A stretch of 12,128 bases of DNA from an uncultured Olsenella sp. (GTDB lineage Bacteria > Actinomycetota > Coriobacteriia > Coriobacteriales > Atopobiaceae). The stretch lies in NCBI GenBank assembly GCA_959598545.1, contig CAUGFC010000054.1, positions 1-12,128 on the forward strand. Direction: 5' to 3'. Every line of letters begins with the position of its first letter. Within the stretch, counting starts at the first letter, position 1. This document shows, in pieces, positions 6,710 to 12,128 of this stretch. A model generated the notes under the pieces. It ran no database searches, had not been told where the DNA came from, and saw nothing but the letters and a program-made list of their open reading frames with translations. Made by a program: the position numbers and the translations under genes.

Positions 6710-7357
6710 CTACTTGGTGCCGTAGATGCGGTCGCCGGCGTCGCCGAGGCCGGGCAGGATGTAGGCGTGGTCGTTCAGGCAGCGGTCGAGCGCGCAGGTG
6801 TAGAGGCGCACGTCCGGGTCGAAGTCCAGCGTGGCGCGGACGCCCTCGGGCGCCGAGACGAGCGTGAGGCAGCGGATGTCGCGCACGCCGGCGTCGCGCA
6901 GGAACTTGATCGCCGCGGTGAGCGAGCCGCCCGTGGCGAGCATCGGGTCGACGACCAGGCAGGTGCGGTTCTCGATGTCGTCCGGGAACTTGCAGTAGTA
7001 CTGGTGCGGCTCGTGGGTCTCCGGGTCGCGGTACATGCCGACGTGGCCGACTCGGGCGGACGGCACGAGCTGGAGGATGCCGTCGACCATGCCGAGGCCG
7101 GCGCGCAGGATCGGGATGATGGCGACCTTCTTGCCGGAGACGCGCTTGCAGGTGGTGGTCTCGAGCGGGGTCTCGACCTCGACGTCCTCGAGCGGGAAGT
7201 CGCGCATGGCCTCGTAGCCCTCGAAGATCGCGAGCTCGGTCACCAGCTCGCGGAACTGCTTGGTGCCCGTGTCCTTGTCGCGCAGGATGTGCAGCTTGTG
7301 CTGGACGAGCGGGTGGTCGATGACCGTGAAGCGCGTGGGGTCGAACTCTTCTGCCAT
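6710..7357 (-). CDS. upp: Uracil phosphoribosyltransferase
   Basis: Pyrimidine salvage in the cytoplasm: uracil plus PRPP gives UMP and pyrophosphate. 215 residues, close to the family's usual 208-215. Seen: N-terminal VIDHPLVQHKLHILRD, the flexible RAGLGMVDG segment, the PRPP-binding loop VVDPMLATGGS and the uracil-binding C-terminus LPGLGDAGDRIYGTK. All key motifs are intact. ATG with GAAGGG about 7 bases upstream; 57 bases separate it from the glyA stop, so it is probably read from the rpiB-glyA transcript. Ends in TAG, 13 bases before array A. Confidence 0.98.
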   Translation of the reverse strand: MAEEFDPTRFTVIDHPLVQHKLHILRDKDTGTKQFRELVTELAIFEGYEAMRDFPLEDVEVETPLETTTCKRVSGKKVAIIPILRAGLGMVDGILQLVPSARVGHVGMYRDPETHEPHQYYCKFPDDIENRTCLVVDPMLATGGSLTAAIKFLRDAGVRDIRCLTLVSAPEGVRATLDFDPDVRLYTCALDRCLNDHAYILPGLGDAGDRIYGTK

Positions 7358-7389
7358 AGCGGGTCCCTTCTCTCTTGTATCTGCGCACT

Positions 7390-7420
7390 CTGTAAATCGG
7401 GGGCTGTCCCCAATTTACAG
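7390..7420. repeat. Palindrome overlapping the glyA stop codon
   Basis: Arms CTGTAAAT (7390-7397) and ATTTACAG (7413-7420) are perfect. After one mismatch come GGGG (7399-7402) and CCCC (7408-7411) around a 5-base loop. The glyA TAA (7415-7417) lies inside the distal arm, so the last glyA codons help form it. On the minus strand the inner part reads TTGGGGACAGCCCC, resembling the GGGGACAG-type palindromes that I recall in many bacteria as REP-like repeats linked to Y1 (REP-associated) transposases. No T-run follows. Role unknown; transcript stabilisation between glyA and upp is possible. Confidence 0.7.
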
Positions 7421-8668
7421 CTCGGGGTAGAGCGGGTGGGCGTCGAGGAGCTCGCGCACCTCGAAGGAGACGCGCTCGGTCACGCCCTCGTCGCCCAGGT
7501 TGGCAACCACGTCGCCGATGAGCTCGCCGATGCGCTCGCACTCGCGCTCGGAGAAGCCGCGCGTGGTGGCGGCCGCCGAGCCCACGCGGATGCCGCTCGT
7601 GACGAACGGGGAGCGCTTCTCGCCGGGGATGGTGTTCTTGTTGACGGTGATGCCAACCTCGTCGAGCGCACGCTCGGCGTCCTTTCCCGTGACGTCGCCG
7701 GCAGCCGTAAGGTCGACGAGCAGCAGGTGGTTGTCCGTGCCGCCGGAGACCAGGCGCAGGCCGCGCGACTCCATGCCGCGCCCGAGGGCGCGGGCGTTGG
7801 CGAGGATTGCGTCCGTGTAGGCGGCGAACTCGGGCGCGAGCGCCTCGCCAAAGGCCACGGCCTTGCCGGCGATCACGTGCTCGAGCGGGCCGCCCTGGCT
7901 GCCGGGGAAGACGGCGGAGTCGACCTTCTTGGCGAGGTCGGGGTCGTTCGTGAGGATGAGGCCGCCGCGCGGGCCGCGCAGCGTCTTGTGCGTGGTGGTG
8001 GTCACCACGTCGGCGTGCGGCACGGGGCTGGGGTGGCGCCCGGTGGCCACAAGGCCGGCGATGTGGGCCATGTCCACCATGAGGTAGGCGCCGACGGCAT
8101 GCGCGATCTCGGCGAAGCGCGCGAAGTCGATGATGCGGGGATAGGCAGAGGCGCCGGCGATGATCACCTTGGGGCTGTGCTCGCGTGCCAGGGCCTCCAC
8201 GGCGTCCATGTCGATCAGCTCGGTCTTCTCGTCCACGCCGTAGGAGACCACGTCGTAGAGCTTGCCGGAGAAGTTGGCGGGAGAGCCGTGCGTGAGGTGG
8301 CCTCCGTTGTCCAGCGCCATGCCGAGGATCGTGTCGCCGGGCTGGGCGAGCGCGGCGAGCGCGGCGTAGTTGGCCTGGGCGCCGGAGTGGGGCTGCACGT
8401 TGGCGAAGCCGGCGCCGAAGAGGCGCTTGGCGCGCTCGCGGGCGAGGTCCTCCACCACGTCGACCGCCCAGCAGCCGCCGTAGTAGCGCTTGCCGGGCAG
8501 GCCCTCGGCGTACTTGTTGGTGAGCGGGGAGCCCACCGCCTCCATCACCGCCATCGAGACGAAGTTCTCCGAGGCGATGAGCTCGATCGAGGAGCGCTGG
8601 CGGCGCAGCTCGTTGTCGACCGCGGCAAAGACCTCGGGATCGGACGCGACCAGGTGCTCGTAGTTCAT
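7415..8668 (-). CDS. glyA: Serine hydroxymethyltransferase
   Basis: PLP enzyme interconverting serine and glycine with tetrahydrofolate/5,10-methylene-THF, the main source of one-carbon units. 417 residues, as usual. Seen: IELIASENFVS (28-38), NKYAEGLPGKRYYGGC (51-66), PHSGAQAN (93-100), MVDMAHIAGL with PLP-contacting Asp199, TTTTHKTLRGPRGG with the PLP lysine Lys228, and SGIRVGSAAATTRG near the C-terminus. After YYGGC the usual Glu/Gln is Trp (GCWAVD), a mild variation. ATG four bases after a strong AAGGAGG. 60 bases separate it from the rpiB stop, with no riboswitch-like structure. TAA stop inside a palindrome. Confidence 0.98.
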   Translation of the reverse strand: MNYEHLVASDPEVFAAVDNELRRQRSSIELIASENFVSMAVMEAVGSPLTNKYAEGLPGKRYYGGCWAVDVVEDLARERAKRLFGAGFANVQPHSGAQANYAALAALAQPGDTILGMALDNGGHLTHGSPANFSGKLYDVVSYGVDEKTELIDMDAVEALAREHSPKVIIAGASAYPRIIDFARFAEIAHAVGAYLMVDMAHIAGLVATGRHPSPVPHADVVTTTTHKTLRGPRGGLILTNDPDLAKKVDSAVFPGSQGGPLEHVIAGKAVAFGEALAPEFAAYTDAILANARALGRGMESRGLRLVSGGTDNHLLLVDLTAAGDVTGKDAERALDEVGITVNKNTIPGEKRSPFVTSGIRVGSAAATTRGFSERECERIGELIGDVVANLGDEGVTERVSFEVRELLDAHPLYPEL

Positions 8669-8728
8669 GGGGCCTCCTTGTTGCGATGGCGCGGCGACGG
8701 TCGGTTGCGCCGGGCGGTTGGCTCTCCC

Positions 8729-9190
8729 CTAGGCTTCGACGCCGGGGAAGGCGGGGTCGTCCTCGCGCATCATCTTCTCGACGCGCGCGGCGTGACGGCC
8801 GCCGCCGAACTCGGTGGTGAGGAACGCGTCGAGGATCTTCTCGTTGTCCTCGAGCGAGACGAAGCGGCCCGAGAGGCCGATGACGTTGGCGTCGTTGTGC
8901 TCGCGGGCGAGGCGCGCGAACTCGACGGTCTGGATGGGGGTGGCGCGCACTCCGGCGACCTTGTCCGCCGTCATGGCAATGCCGAGGCCGGTGCCACAGA
9001 TGAGCACGCCGCGGTCGACCTCGCCGCGGGCGACGCGGCGGGCGACCTTGTCCGCGTAGTCGGGGTAGTCGCAGCGTTCGTCGGTGTCGGGGCCGCAGTC
9101 GACGACCTCGTGGCCCTGGGCGCGCAGGTACTCCGCGAGTGGGTCCTTCTGGACGAAGCCGGCATGGTCGGAAGCGATGGCGATGCGCAT
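8729..9190 (-). CDS. rpiB: Ribose-5-phosphate isomerase B
   Basis: RpiB/LacAB-type sugar-phosphate isomerase interconverting ribose 5-phosphate and ribulose 5-phosphate in the pentose phosphate pathway; it can supply ribose for the PRPP used by the downstream upp product. 153 residues, as usual. Seen: MRIAIASDHAG (substrate-binding SDHAG at 7-11), DYPDYA (41-46), ICGTGLG with the catalytic Cys65, REHNDANV with His98, and a C-terminal RHAARVEKM. ATG with GGGGAGGAG just upstream. First gene after a 350-base gap, so probably the first of the rpiB-glyA-upp unit. Ends in TAG. The related galactose-6-phosphate isomerase is less likely, given the housekeeping context. Confidence 0.95.
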   Translation of the reverse strand: MRIAIASDHAGFVQKDPLAEYLRAQGHEVVDCGPDTDERCDYPDYADKVARRVARGEVDRGVLICGTGLGIAMTADKVAGVRATPIQTVEFARLAREHNDANVIGLSGRFVSLEDNEKILDAFLTTEFGGGRHAARVEKMMREDDPAFPGVEA

Positions 9191-9228
9191 GGGTCTCCTC
9201 CCCGACGTGGTCTCTCGGCGCTCTTCCT

Positions 9229-9234
9229 AGGGTA
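9229..9234 (-). promoter_or_regulatory. Weak candidate -10 box for rpiB
   Basis: Minus strand TGATACCCT reads as an extended -10 (TG-n-TAnnnT). Transcription from it would start near 9222 and leave about 31 bases before the rpiB ATG. No acceptable -35 is visible at the right distance, so this is only a candidate. Confidence 0.25.
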
Positions 9235-9253
9235 TCACTTGCCGACCCGGGAC

Positions 9254-9274
9254 CGCCCCCGGCACAGCGGGGCG
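9254..9274. other. GC-rich hairpin upstream of rpiB
   Basis: Arms CGCCCCCG (9254-9261) and CGGGGCG (9268-9274) pair with one bulged base around a 6-base loop, between array B and the rpiB start. No T-run follows on the minus strand. Chance pairing is quite possible in such GC-rich sequence. Confidence 0.3.
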
Positions 9275-9318
9275 TGAAGCGCCTCTCGGGGCCATCGGCG
9301 TGTCCGGAAGCTTACAAA

Positions 9319-9537
9319 AACAGAGTAGTTGCAGGTTGGCCGCGGCTTTGTGCTTAGGATTTCGGGGTGGTTGCACCTTCGGGGGTGCCGTGCGGCGGCG
9401 AGAAGGACGAGCGACTCACGGCCAACAGGGGTTTTGTCGGCAAGAGGTGCTTCTCGCCGACAAATGAGGTCGTCAGCGCCTGCAACTACCCCGATCTTCT
9501 AGGCGAGCGGCCGCGGAGAGCCTGCAACTACCCCGAT
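9319..9537. repeat. Symmetric inverted-repeat array B (42-base spacing)
   Basis: Right arm: two exact 18-base copies of GCCTGCAACTACCCCGAT at 9478-9495 and 9520-9537. Left arm: two degenerate reverse-complement copies at 9319-9335 (14/17 match) and 9361-9377 (13/17). Copies are 42 bases apart in both arms, so all pairs share one centre (9428). A hairpin lies between them. Further structure: a GCACC/GGTGC stem (9373-9388) overlapping the second left copy, and GGCGAGAAGGACG (9397-9409), which is complementary at 11/13 positions to 9446-9458 and recurs at 9571-9583 inside tsaC. On the minus strand the array starts three bases after the tsaC stop, and its far end runs into TCTGTTTTTG (9317-9326), the only T-run near it. 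This fills most of the 350-base gene-free gap; I see no gene in it. Confidence 0.8.
9433..9464. repeat. Hairpin inside array B
   Basis: Perfect 9-base arms TTTGTCGGC (9433-9441) and GCCGACAAA (9456-9464), extended inward by imperfect pairing of AAGAG with TTCTC. Its inner sequence, GGCAAGAGGTGCTTCTCGCC (9439-9458), closely matches the hairpin of array A. The TTCTCGCC part can alternatively pair with GGCGAGAA at 9397-9404, so two mutually exclusive folds are possible. Confidence 0.75.
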
Positions 9538-9540
9538 TCC

Positions 9541-10206
9541 TTAAGCAGACGGCTCCGTCGGGCAGCGCGCGGCGAGAAGGACGTCGGCCTCGGTGAGGGC
9601 GCCGGCGCGCAGGACGCGCGGCTCGGACCCCGTGGTGTCGACGATGGTGGAGGCCACGCCCACAGGCGCCGCCCCGGCGTCGAGCACGAGGTCGGCAGCG
9701 GCGACGATGGCAGGCTCGAGCCCCGCGCCCGAGGTGGCGGCGGGGGCGCCGTGCGTGTTGGCGCTCGTCTGGGCGAGCGGGCACCCGAGCGCGCGGACGA
9801 TGGCGCGGTCCAGCTCGGAGTCGGGGACGCGCAGGGCGATCGTCGCGCCGGCCTCGCCGGGCTGGGCGTACTCGGGGGGCACGGCATCCGAGGCGCGCAC
9901 CACGATCGTGAGCGCGCCCGGCCAGTGGCGCTCTGCGAGCCTCAGCGCCCAGGCAGGGACGTCCCGCCCGTAGCGGGCCAGGTCGGCAGGGTCGGCGACG
10001 AACCACGGCAGCGTCTGCGCGCGGTCGCGCCGCTTGATGTCGAAGATGCGCGCGTGCGCGGGGTTGCCCGGCAGCGCGGCGCAGCAGATCCCGTAGACGG
10101 AGTCCGTGGGGAGCACGGCGACGCCCTCGGCGCGCAGGACGGCGGCGGCGCGGCCCACGACCTCCGGACTAGGGTCGGTCTGGCTGGCGAGAAGCACGGC
10201 GCCCAC
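9541..10206 (-). CDS. tsaC: L-threonylcarbamoyladenylate synthase (TsaC/YrdC/Sua5 family)
   Basis: Makes threonylcarbamoyl-AMP from threonine, bicarbonate and ATP, the first step of t6A37 formation on ANN-decoding tRNAs. 221 residues covering the YrdC domain only, without the C-terminal Sua5 domain (about 340 residues in Sua5). Seen: LPTDSVYGI (32-40), the basic DIKRRDR segment at 56-62 (family K-R), HWPGALTIVV (93-102), ALRVPD, LAQTSANTHG and ASTIVD. GTG start, with a GAGGGAGGGG Shine-Dalgarno 5 bases upstream lying in the end of prmC; the gap to prmC is 2 bases. Last gene of the prfA-prmC-tsaC unit. TAA stop, directly followed by array B. Confidence 0.94.
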   Translation of the reverse strand: MGAVLLASQTDPSPEVVGRAAAVLRAEGVAVLPTDSVYGICCAALPGNPAHARIFDIKRRDRAQTLPWFVADPADLARYGRDVPAWALRLAERHWPGALTIVVRASDAVPPEYAQPGEAGATIALRVPDSELDRAIVRALGCPLAQTSANTHGAPAATSGAGLEPAIVAAADLVLDAGAAPVGVASTIVDTTGSEPRVLRAGALTEADVLLAARCPTEPSA

Positions 10207-10208
10207 GG

Positions 10209-11114
10209 CTACCCCTCCCTCAGGGCCACGAGCACGCGCGGGCGGTGCGTGAGGTCCTCGCGCACCTCGACCGACGCCCAGCCGTCACGGGCGCGCACGA
10301 GCGCGGCGGCGTCCTCCAGGGACCCCTCGAAGAGCTCGACGGCGAGCATGCCGCCCGGCGCCAGGGCGACGGGGGCGAGGTCGAGCAGGCGGCGGAACAT
10401 GTCCAGGCCGTCCTCTCCCCCGTCGAGCGCGAGCCCCGGCTCGAAGTCGGCGACCTCGGCGGGCACCTCCTCGGCGAGCACGCGCGTGGGGATGTAGGGC
10501 GGGTTGGAGACGAGCACCGAGAACGTGCCCATGAGCTCGGGGTCGACGCCCGAGGCGAGGTCGCACTCAACGATGTCGACCGCCTCCTCGAGGCCGAGCG
10601 CCTCGCGGTTGCGGCTCGCGAGCTCGACGGCGCGCGGGGAGAGGTCGGTCGCCGTGACGTGGGTGCCCGGTCGCTCCGAGGCCACCGAGAGCGCTATGCA
10701 GCCGGTGCCGGTGCCGACCTCGAGCACGCGAACGGGGGCCGCGGCGCCCCCGTCCTTCTCGCCCGCGGCGTCCACGCCCTCGAGGGCGGCGTCCACCAGG
10801 ATCTCCGTCTCGGGGCGCGGTATGAGCACGCCCCGCTCGCAACGCAGGACGATGTGGCGGAAGGGCATCTCGCCGGTCACGTACTGGAGGGGCTCGCCGG
10901 CCGCCCGGCGCTCGATCGCCTCGTGCATGGCGGAGAGCTCGGCGGGCTCGAGCGGGCGGTCGAAGTTGACGTAGAGCCCGACGCGGGAGAGGCCCGTCAC
11001 GGCCGCGAGCAGCCACTCCGCCGAGAGGCGCGGGTGCTCGTCACCCTTGCGCTCGAGGTAGCCGCTCGTCCAGTCGAGTATGCGCTTTATGGTCCAGGGC
11101 TCGGTCGCGGGCAC
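10209..11114 (-). CDS. prmC: Peptide chain release factor N5-glutamine methyltransferase
   Basis: Methylates the glutamine of the GGQ motif in RF1 and RF2 using S-adenosylmethionine; its substrate RF1 is encoded immediately upstream. 301 residues, slightly above the usual 275-290. Seen: N-terminal helical substrate-binding domain (SAEWLLAAVTGLSRVGLY), EPLQYVTGEMPF (74-85), IPRPETE (98-104), SAM-binding LEVGTGTGCIAL (131-142), and the catalytic NPPY at 204-207 binding the target glutamine. A Gly/Ala-rich stretch at about 113-127, between the two domains, accounts for the extra length. GTG start three bases after the prfA TAG; the Shine-Dalgarno is weak (AGGCGG region), suggesting translational coupling. 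Ends in TAG. Confidence 0.96.
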   Translation of the reverse strand: MPATEPWTIKRILDWTSGYLERKGDEHPRLSAEWLLAAVTGLSRVGLYVNFDRPLEPAELSAMHEAIERRAAGEPLQYVTGEMPFRHIVLRCERGVLIPRPETEILVDAALEGVDAAGEKDGGAAAPVRVLEVGTGTGCIALSVASERPGTHVTATDLSPRAVELASRNREALGLEEAVDIVECDLASGVDPELMGTFSVLVSNPPYIPTRVLAEEVPAEVADFEPGLALDGGEDGLDMFRRLLDLAPVALAPGGMLAVELFEGSLEDAAALVRARDGWASVEVREDLTHRPRVLVALREG

Positions 11115-11117
11115 GCC

Positions 11118-12128
11118 CTACACCGCCTGGGCGAGCTTCTCCGCGCGCTCGGCGGCGGCCAGCGCCTCGATGACGCTGGGGAGCGTGTCGCCCAGCAGCA
11201 CGCCGTTGTAGGTACCGTTGAAACCGATGCGGTGGTCGGTCACGCGGTCCTGCGGCTGGTTGTAGGTGCGGATCTTCTCGGATCGGTTGCCATGGCCGAT
11301 CTGCGAGAGGCGCGCCGCGCCCTGCTCGGCCTGCTGCTTCTCGAGCTCCATCTCGTAGAGGCGGGCGCGCAGCATCTGCATGCAGACCTCGCGGTTCTGG
11401 ATCTGCGAGCGCTGGTCCTGCGACTGCACCACGGTGTTGGTGGGCAGGTGGGTGATGCGCACCGCCGAGTAGGTGGTGTTGACGCACTGGCCGCCGGGGC
11501 CGGACGCGCAGTAAGTGTCGATGCGCAGGTCGCCGGGGTCAATCTGGATGTCGATCTCGTCCGCCTCGGGCAGCACCGCCACGGTGGCCGTGGAGGTCTG
11601 GATGCGTCCCTGGCTCTCGGTCTTGGGAACGCGCTGGACGCGGTGGACGCCGCTCTCGTACTTCATGACGGAGTACACCTTGTCGCCCGTGACCTTGAAC
11701 TCGATGGTCTTGAAGCCGCCGGCCTCCGACGGGCTGGACGAGAGGACCTCGATCTTCCAGCCGCGGCTGTCGCAGAAGTGCTGGTACATCTTGAACAGGT
11801 CGCCCGCGAAGATGGCCGCCTCGTCGCCGCCGACGCCGGCGCGGATCTCCACGATCGTGTCCTTCTCGTCGTTGGGGTCGGCCGGGATGAGCAGGTACTT
11901 GATGTCCTCCTCGAGGGCCGGGAGCTTGGCCTCGTTGGCGGCGATGTCCTCCTGGAGCATGGCCTTCTCGTCGGCGTCGGCCTCGTGGAGCATCTCCTTG
12001 GCGGCCTCGATGTCGTCGAGGGCGGCCAGGTACTCGCGAGCGCGGGTCACGAGCTCGGTCTGGCTGGCGTGCTCCTTGGCCAGGCGCGCGTACTCCTTGG
12101 GGTCGGAGACCACGGCCGGGTCCATGAG
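11118..12128 (-). CDS. prfA: Peptide chain release factor 1 (5' end beyond window)
   Basis: Terminates translation at UAA and UAG. The visible part has 335 codons from an internal ATG at 12125, plus one further in-frame codon (Leu); RF1 is usually 355-360 residues. The visible start LMDPAVVSDP matches the internal LSDPEVVSDP region of other RF1s, so about 20-25 N-terminal residues lie off the right edge. Counting from the visible Met: helical domain 1, RAGVGGDEAA (95-104), decoding tripeptide P-K-T at 167-169 in RVPKTESQGR (PxT means RF1, not RF2), and GGQ at 211-213 in SGPGGQCVNTT, an actinobacterial-looking context. Gln176 in RIQTS replaces the usual His. The gene's own stop is TAG, which only RF1 reads. 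Confidence 0.96.
   Translation of the reverse strand, partial: LMDPAVVSDPKEYARLAKEHASQTELVTRAREYLAALDDIEAAKEMLHEADADEKAMLQEDIAANEAKLPALEEDIKYLLIPADPNDEKDTIVEIRAGVGGDEAAIFAGDLFKMYQHFCDSRGWKIEVLSSSPSEAGGFKTIEFKVTGDKVYSVMKYESGVHRVQRVPKTESQGRIQTSTATVAVLPEADEIDIQIDPGDLRIDTYCASGPGGQCVNTTYSAVRITHLPTNTVVQSQDQRSQIQNREVCMQMLRARLYEMELEKQQAEQGAARLSQIGHGNRSEKIRTYNQPQDRVTDHRIGFNGTYNGVLLGDTLPSVIEALAAAERAEKLAQAV

Noticed and set aside
8669..8728. Riboswitch upstream of glyA
   Set aside because: Only 60 bases, with no glycine- or SAM-type core visible; a plain Shine-Dalgarno spacer fits.
6599..9277. An 892-codon plus-strand open frame opposite upp, glyA and rpiB
   Set aside because: Same reason: antisense shadow with no recognisable motif, running through array A and two intergenic gaps without a break.
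9319..9537. CRISPR array or integron attC site
   Set aside because: Only two copies per arm, arranged as inverted pairs, so not CRISPR; the cores do not fit the attC consensus GTTRRRY and there is no integrase or cas gene.
9367..10497. A plus-strand open frame across array B, tsaC and part of prmC
   Set aside because: Its composition is that of a shadow frame, it has no motif, and both overlapping minus-strand genes are intact.

Overview
The window is a GC-rich bacterial chromosome segment in which every recognisable gene lies on the minus strand, so it reads from right to left. The gene content, the actinobacterial-looking RF1 active-site context (SGPGGQ-C-VNTT), GTG starts and the gene order point to a high-GC Gram-positive. 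My best guess is Actinomycetota of the class Coriobacteriia (Olsenella/Atopobium-like); this is inference from general features, not a database match.

Layout in transcription order. (1) A translation-factor cluster, prfA (RF1, 5' end outside the window), prmC (RF1/RF2 glutamine methyltransferase) and tsaC (tRNA threonylcarbamoyladenosine synthesis), is packed with 2-3 base gaps. (2) About 350 bases without a gene (9191-9540) hold a symmetric inverted-repeat array and a weak candidate promoter. (3) A small metabolic group follows: rpiB (ribose-5-phosphate isomerase B), glyA (serine hydroxymethyltransferase) and upp (uracil phosphoribosyltransferase). These feed pentose phosphate, one-carbon and pyrimidine-salvage metabolism. 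A palindrome overlaps the glyA stop codon. (4) About 260 bases without a gene (6447-6709) hold a second symmetric repeat array and a convincing promoter. (5) The F-type ATP synthase operon follows: an AtpI-like membrane protein, then atpB-atpE-atpF-atpH-atpA-atpG-atpD. atpD is cut by the left window edge and atpC would be expected beyond it. The order RF1 - PrmC - TsaC - RpiB - GlyA - Upp - ATP synthase is a conserved neighbourhood also known, with extra genes, from Bacillus.

Most of the window is housekeeping. The least ordinary content is non-coding. Two intergenic arrays, at 6577-6696 and 9319-9537, share one architecture. Each has two tandem motif copies, a hairpin containing GGCRAGA/TCTCGCC arms, and two inverted copies. 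The copy-to-copy distance is identical in the two arms of each array (19 bases in one, 42 in the other). The motif fits TGCnnnTACC in both arrays, with a different nnn in each. Each array starts within a few bases of the stop codon of the last gene of an operon. I do not recognise a described family for them.

Within the proteins, the points worth a second look are an RF1 with Gln where His is usual in the decoding domain, TAG as the commonest stop codon, an ATP synthase alpha subunit with an acidic C-terminal tail and an internal insert, a b subunit with a signal-peptide-like N-terminus, and a shortened delta subunit.
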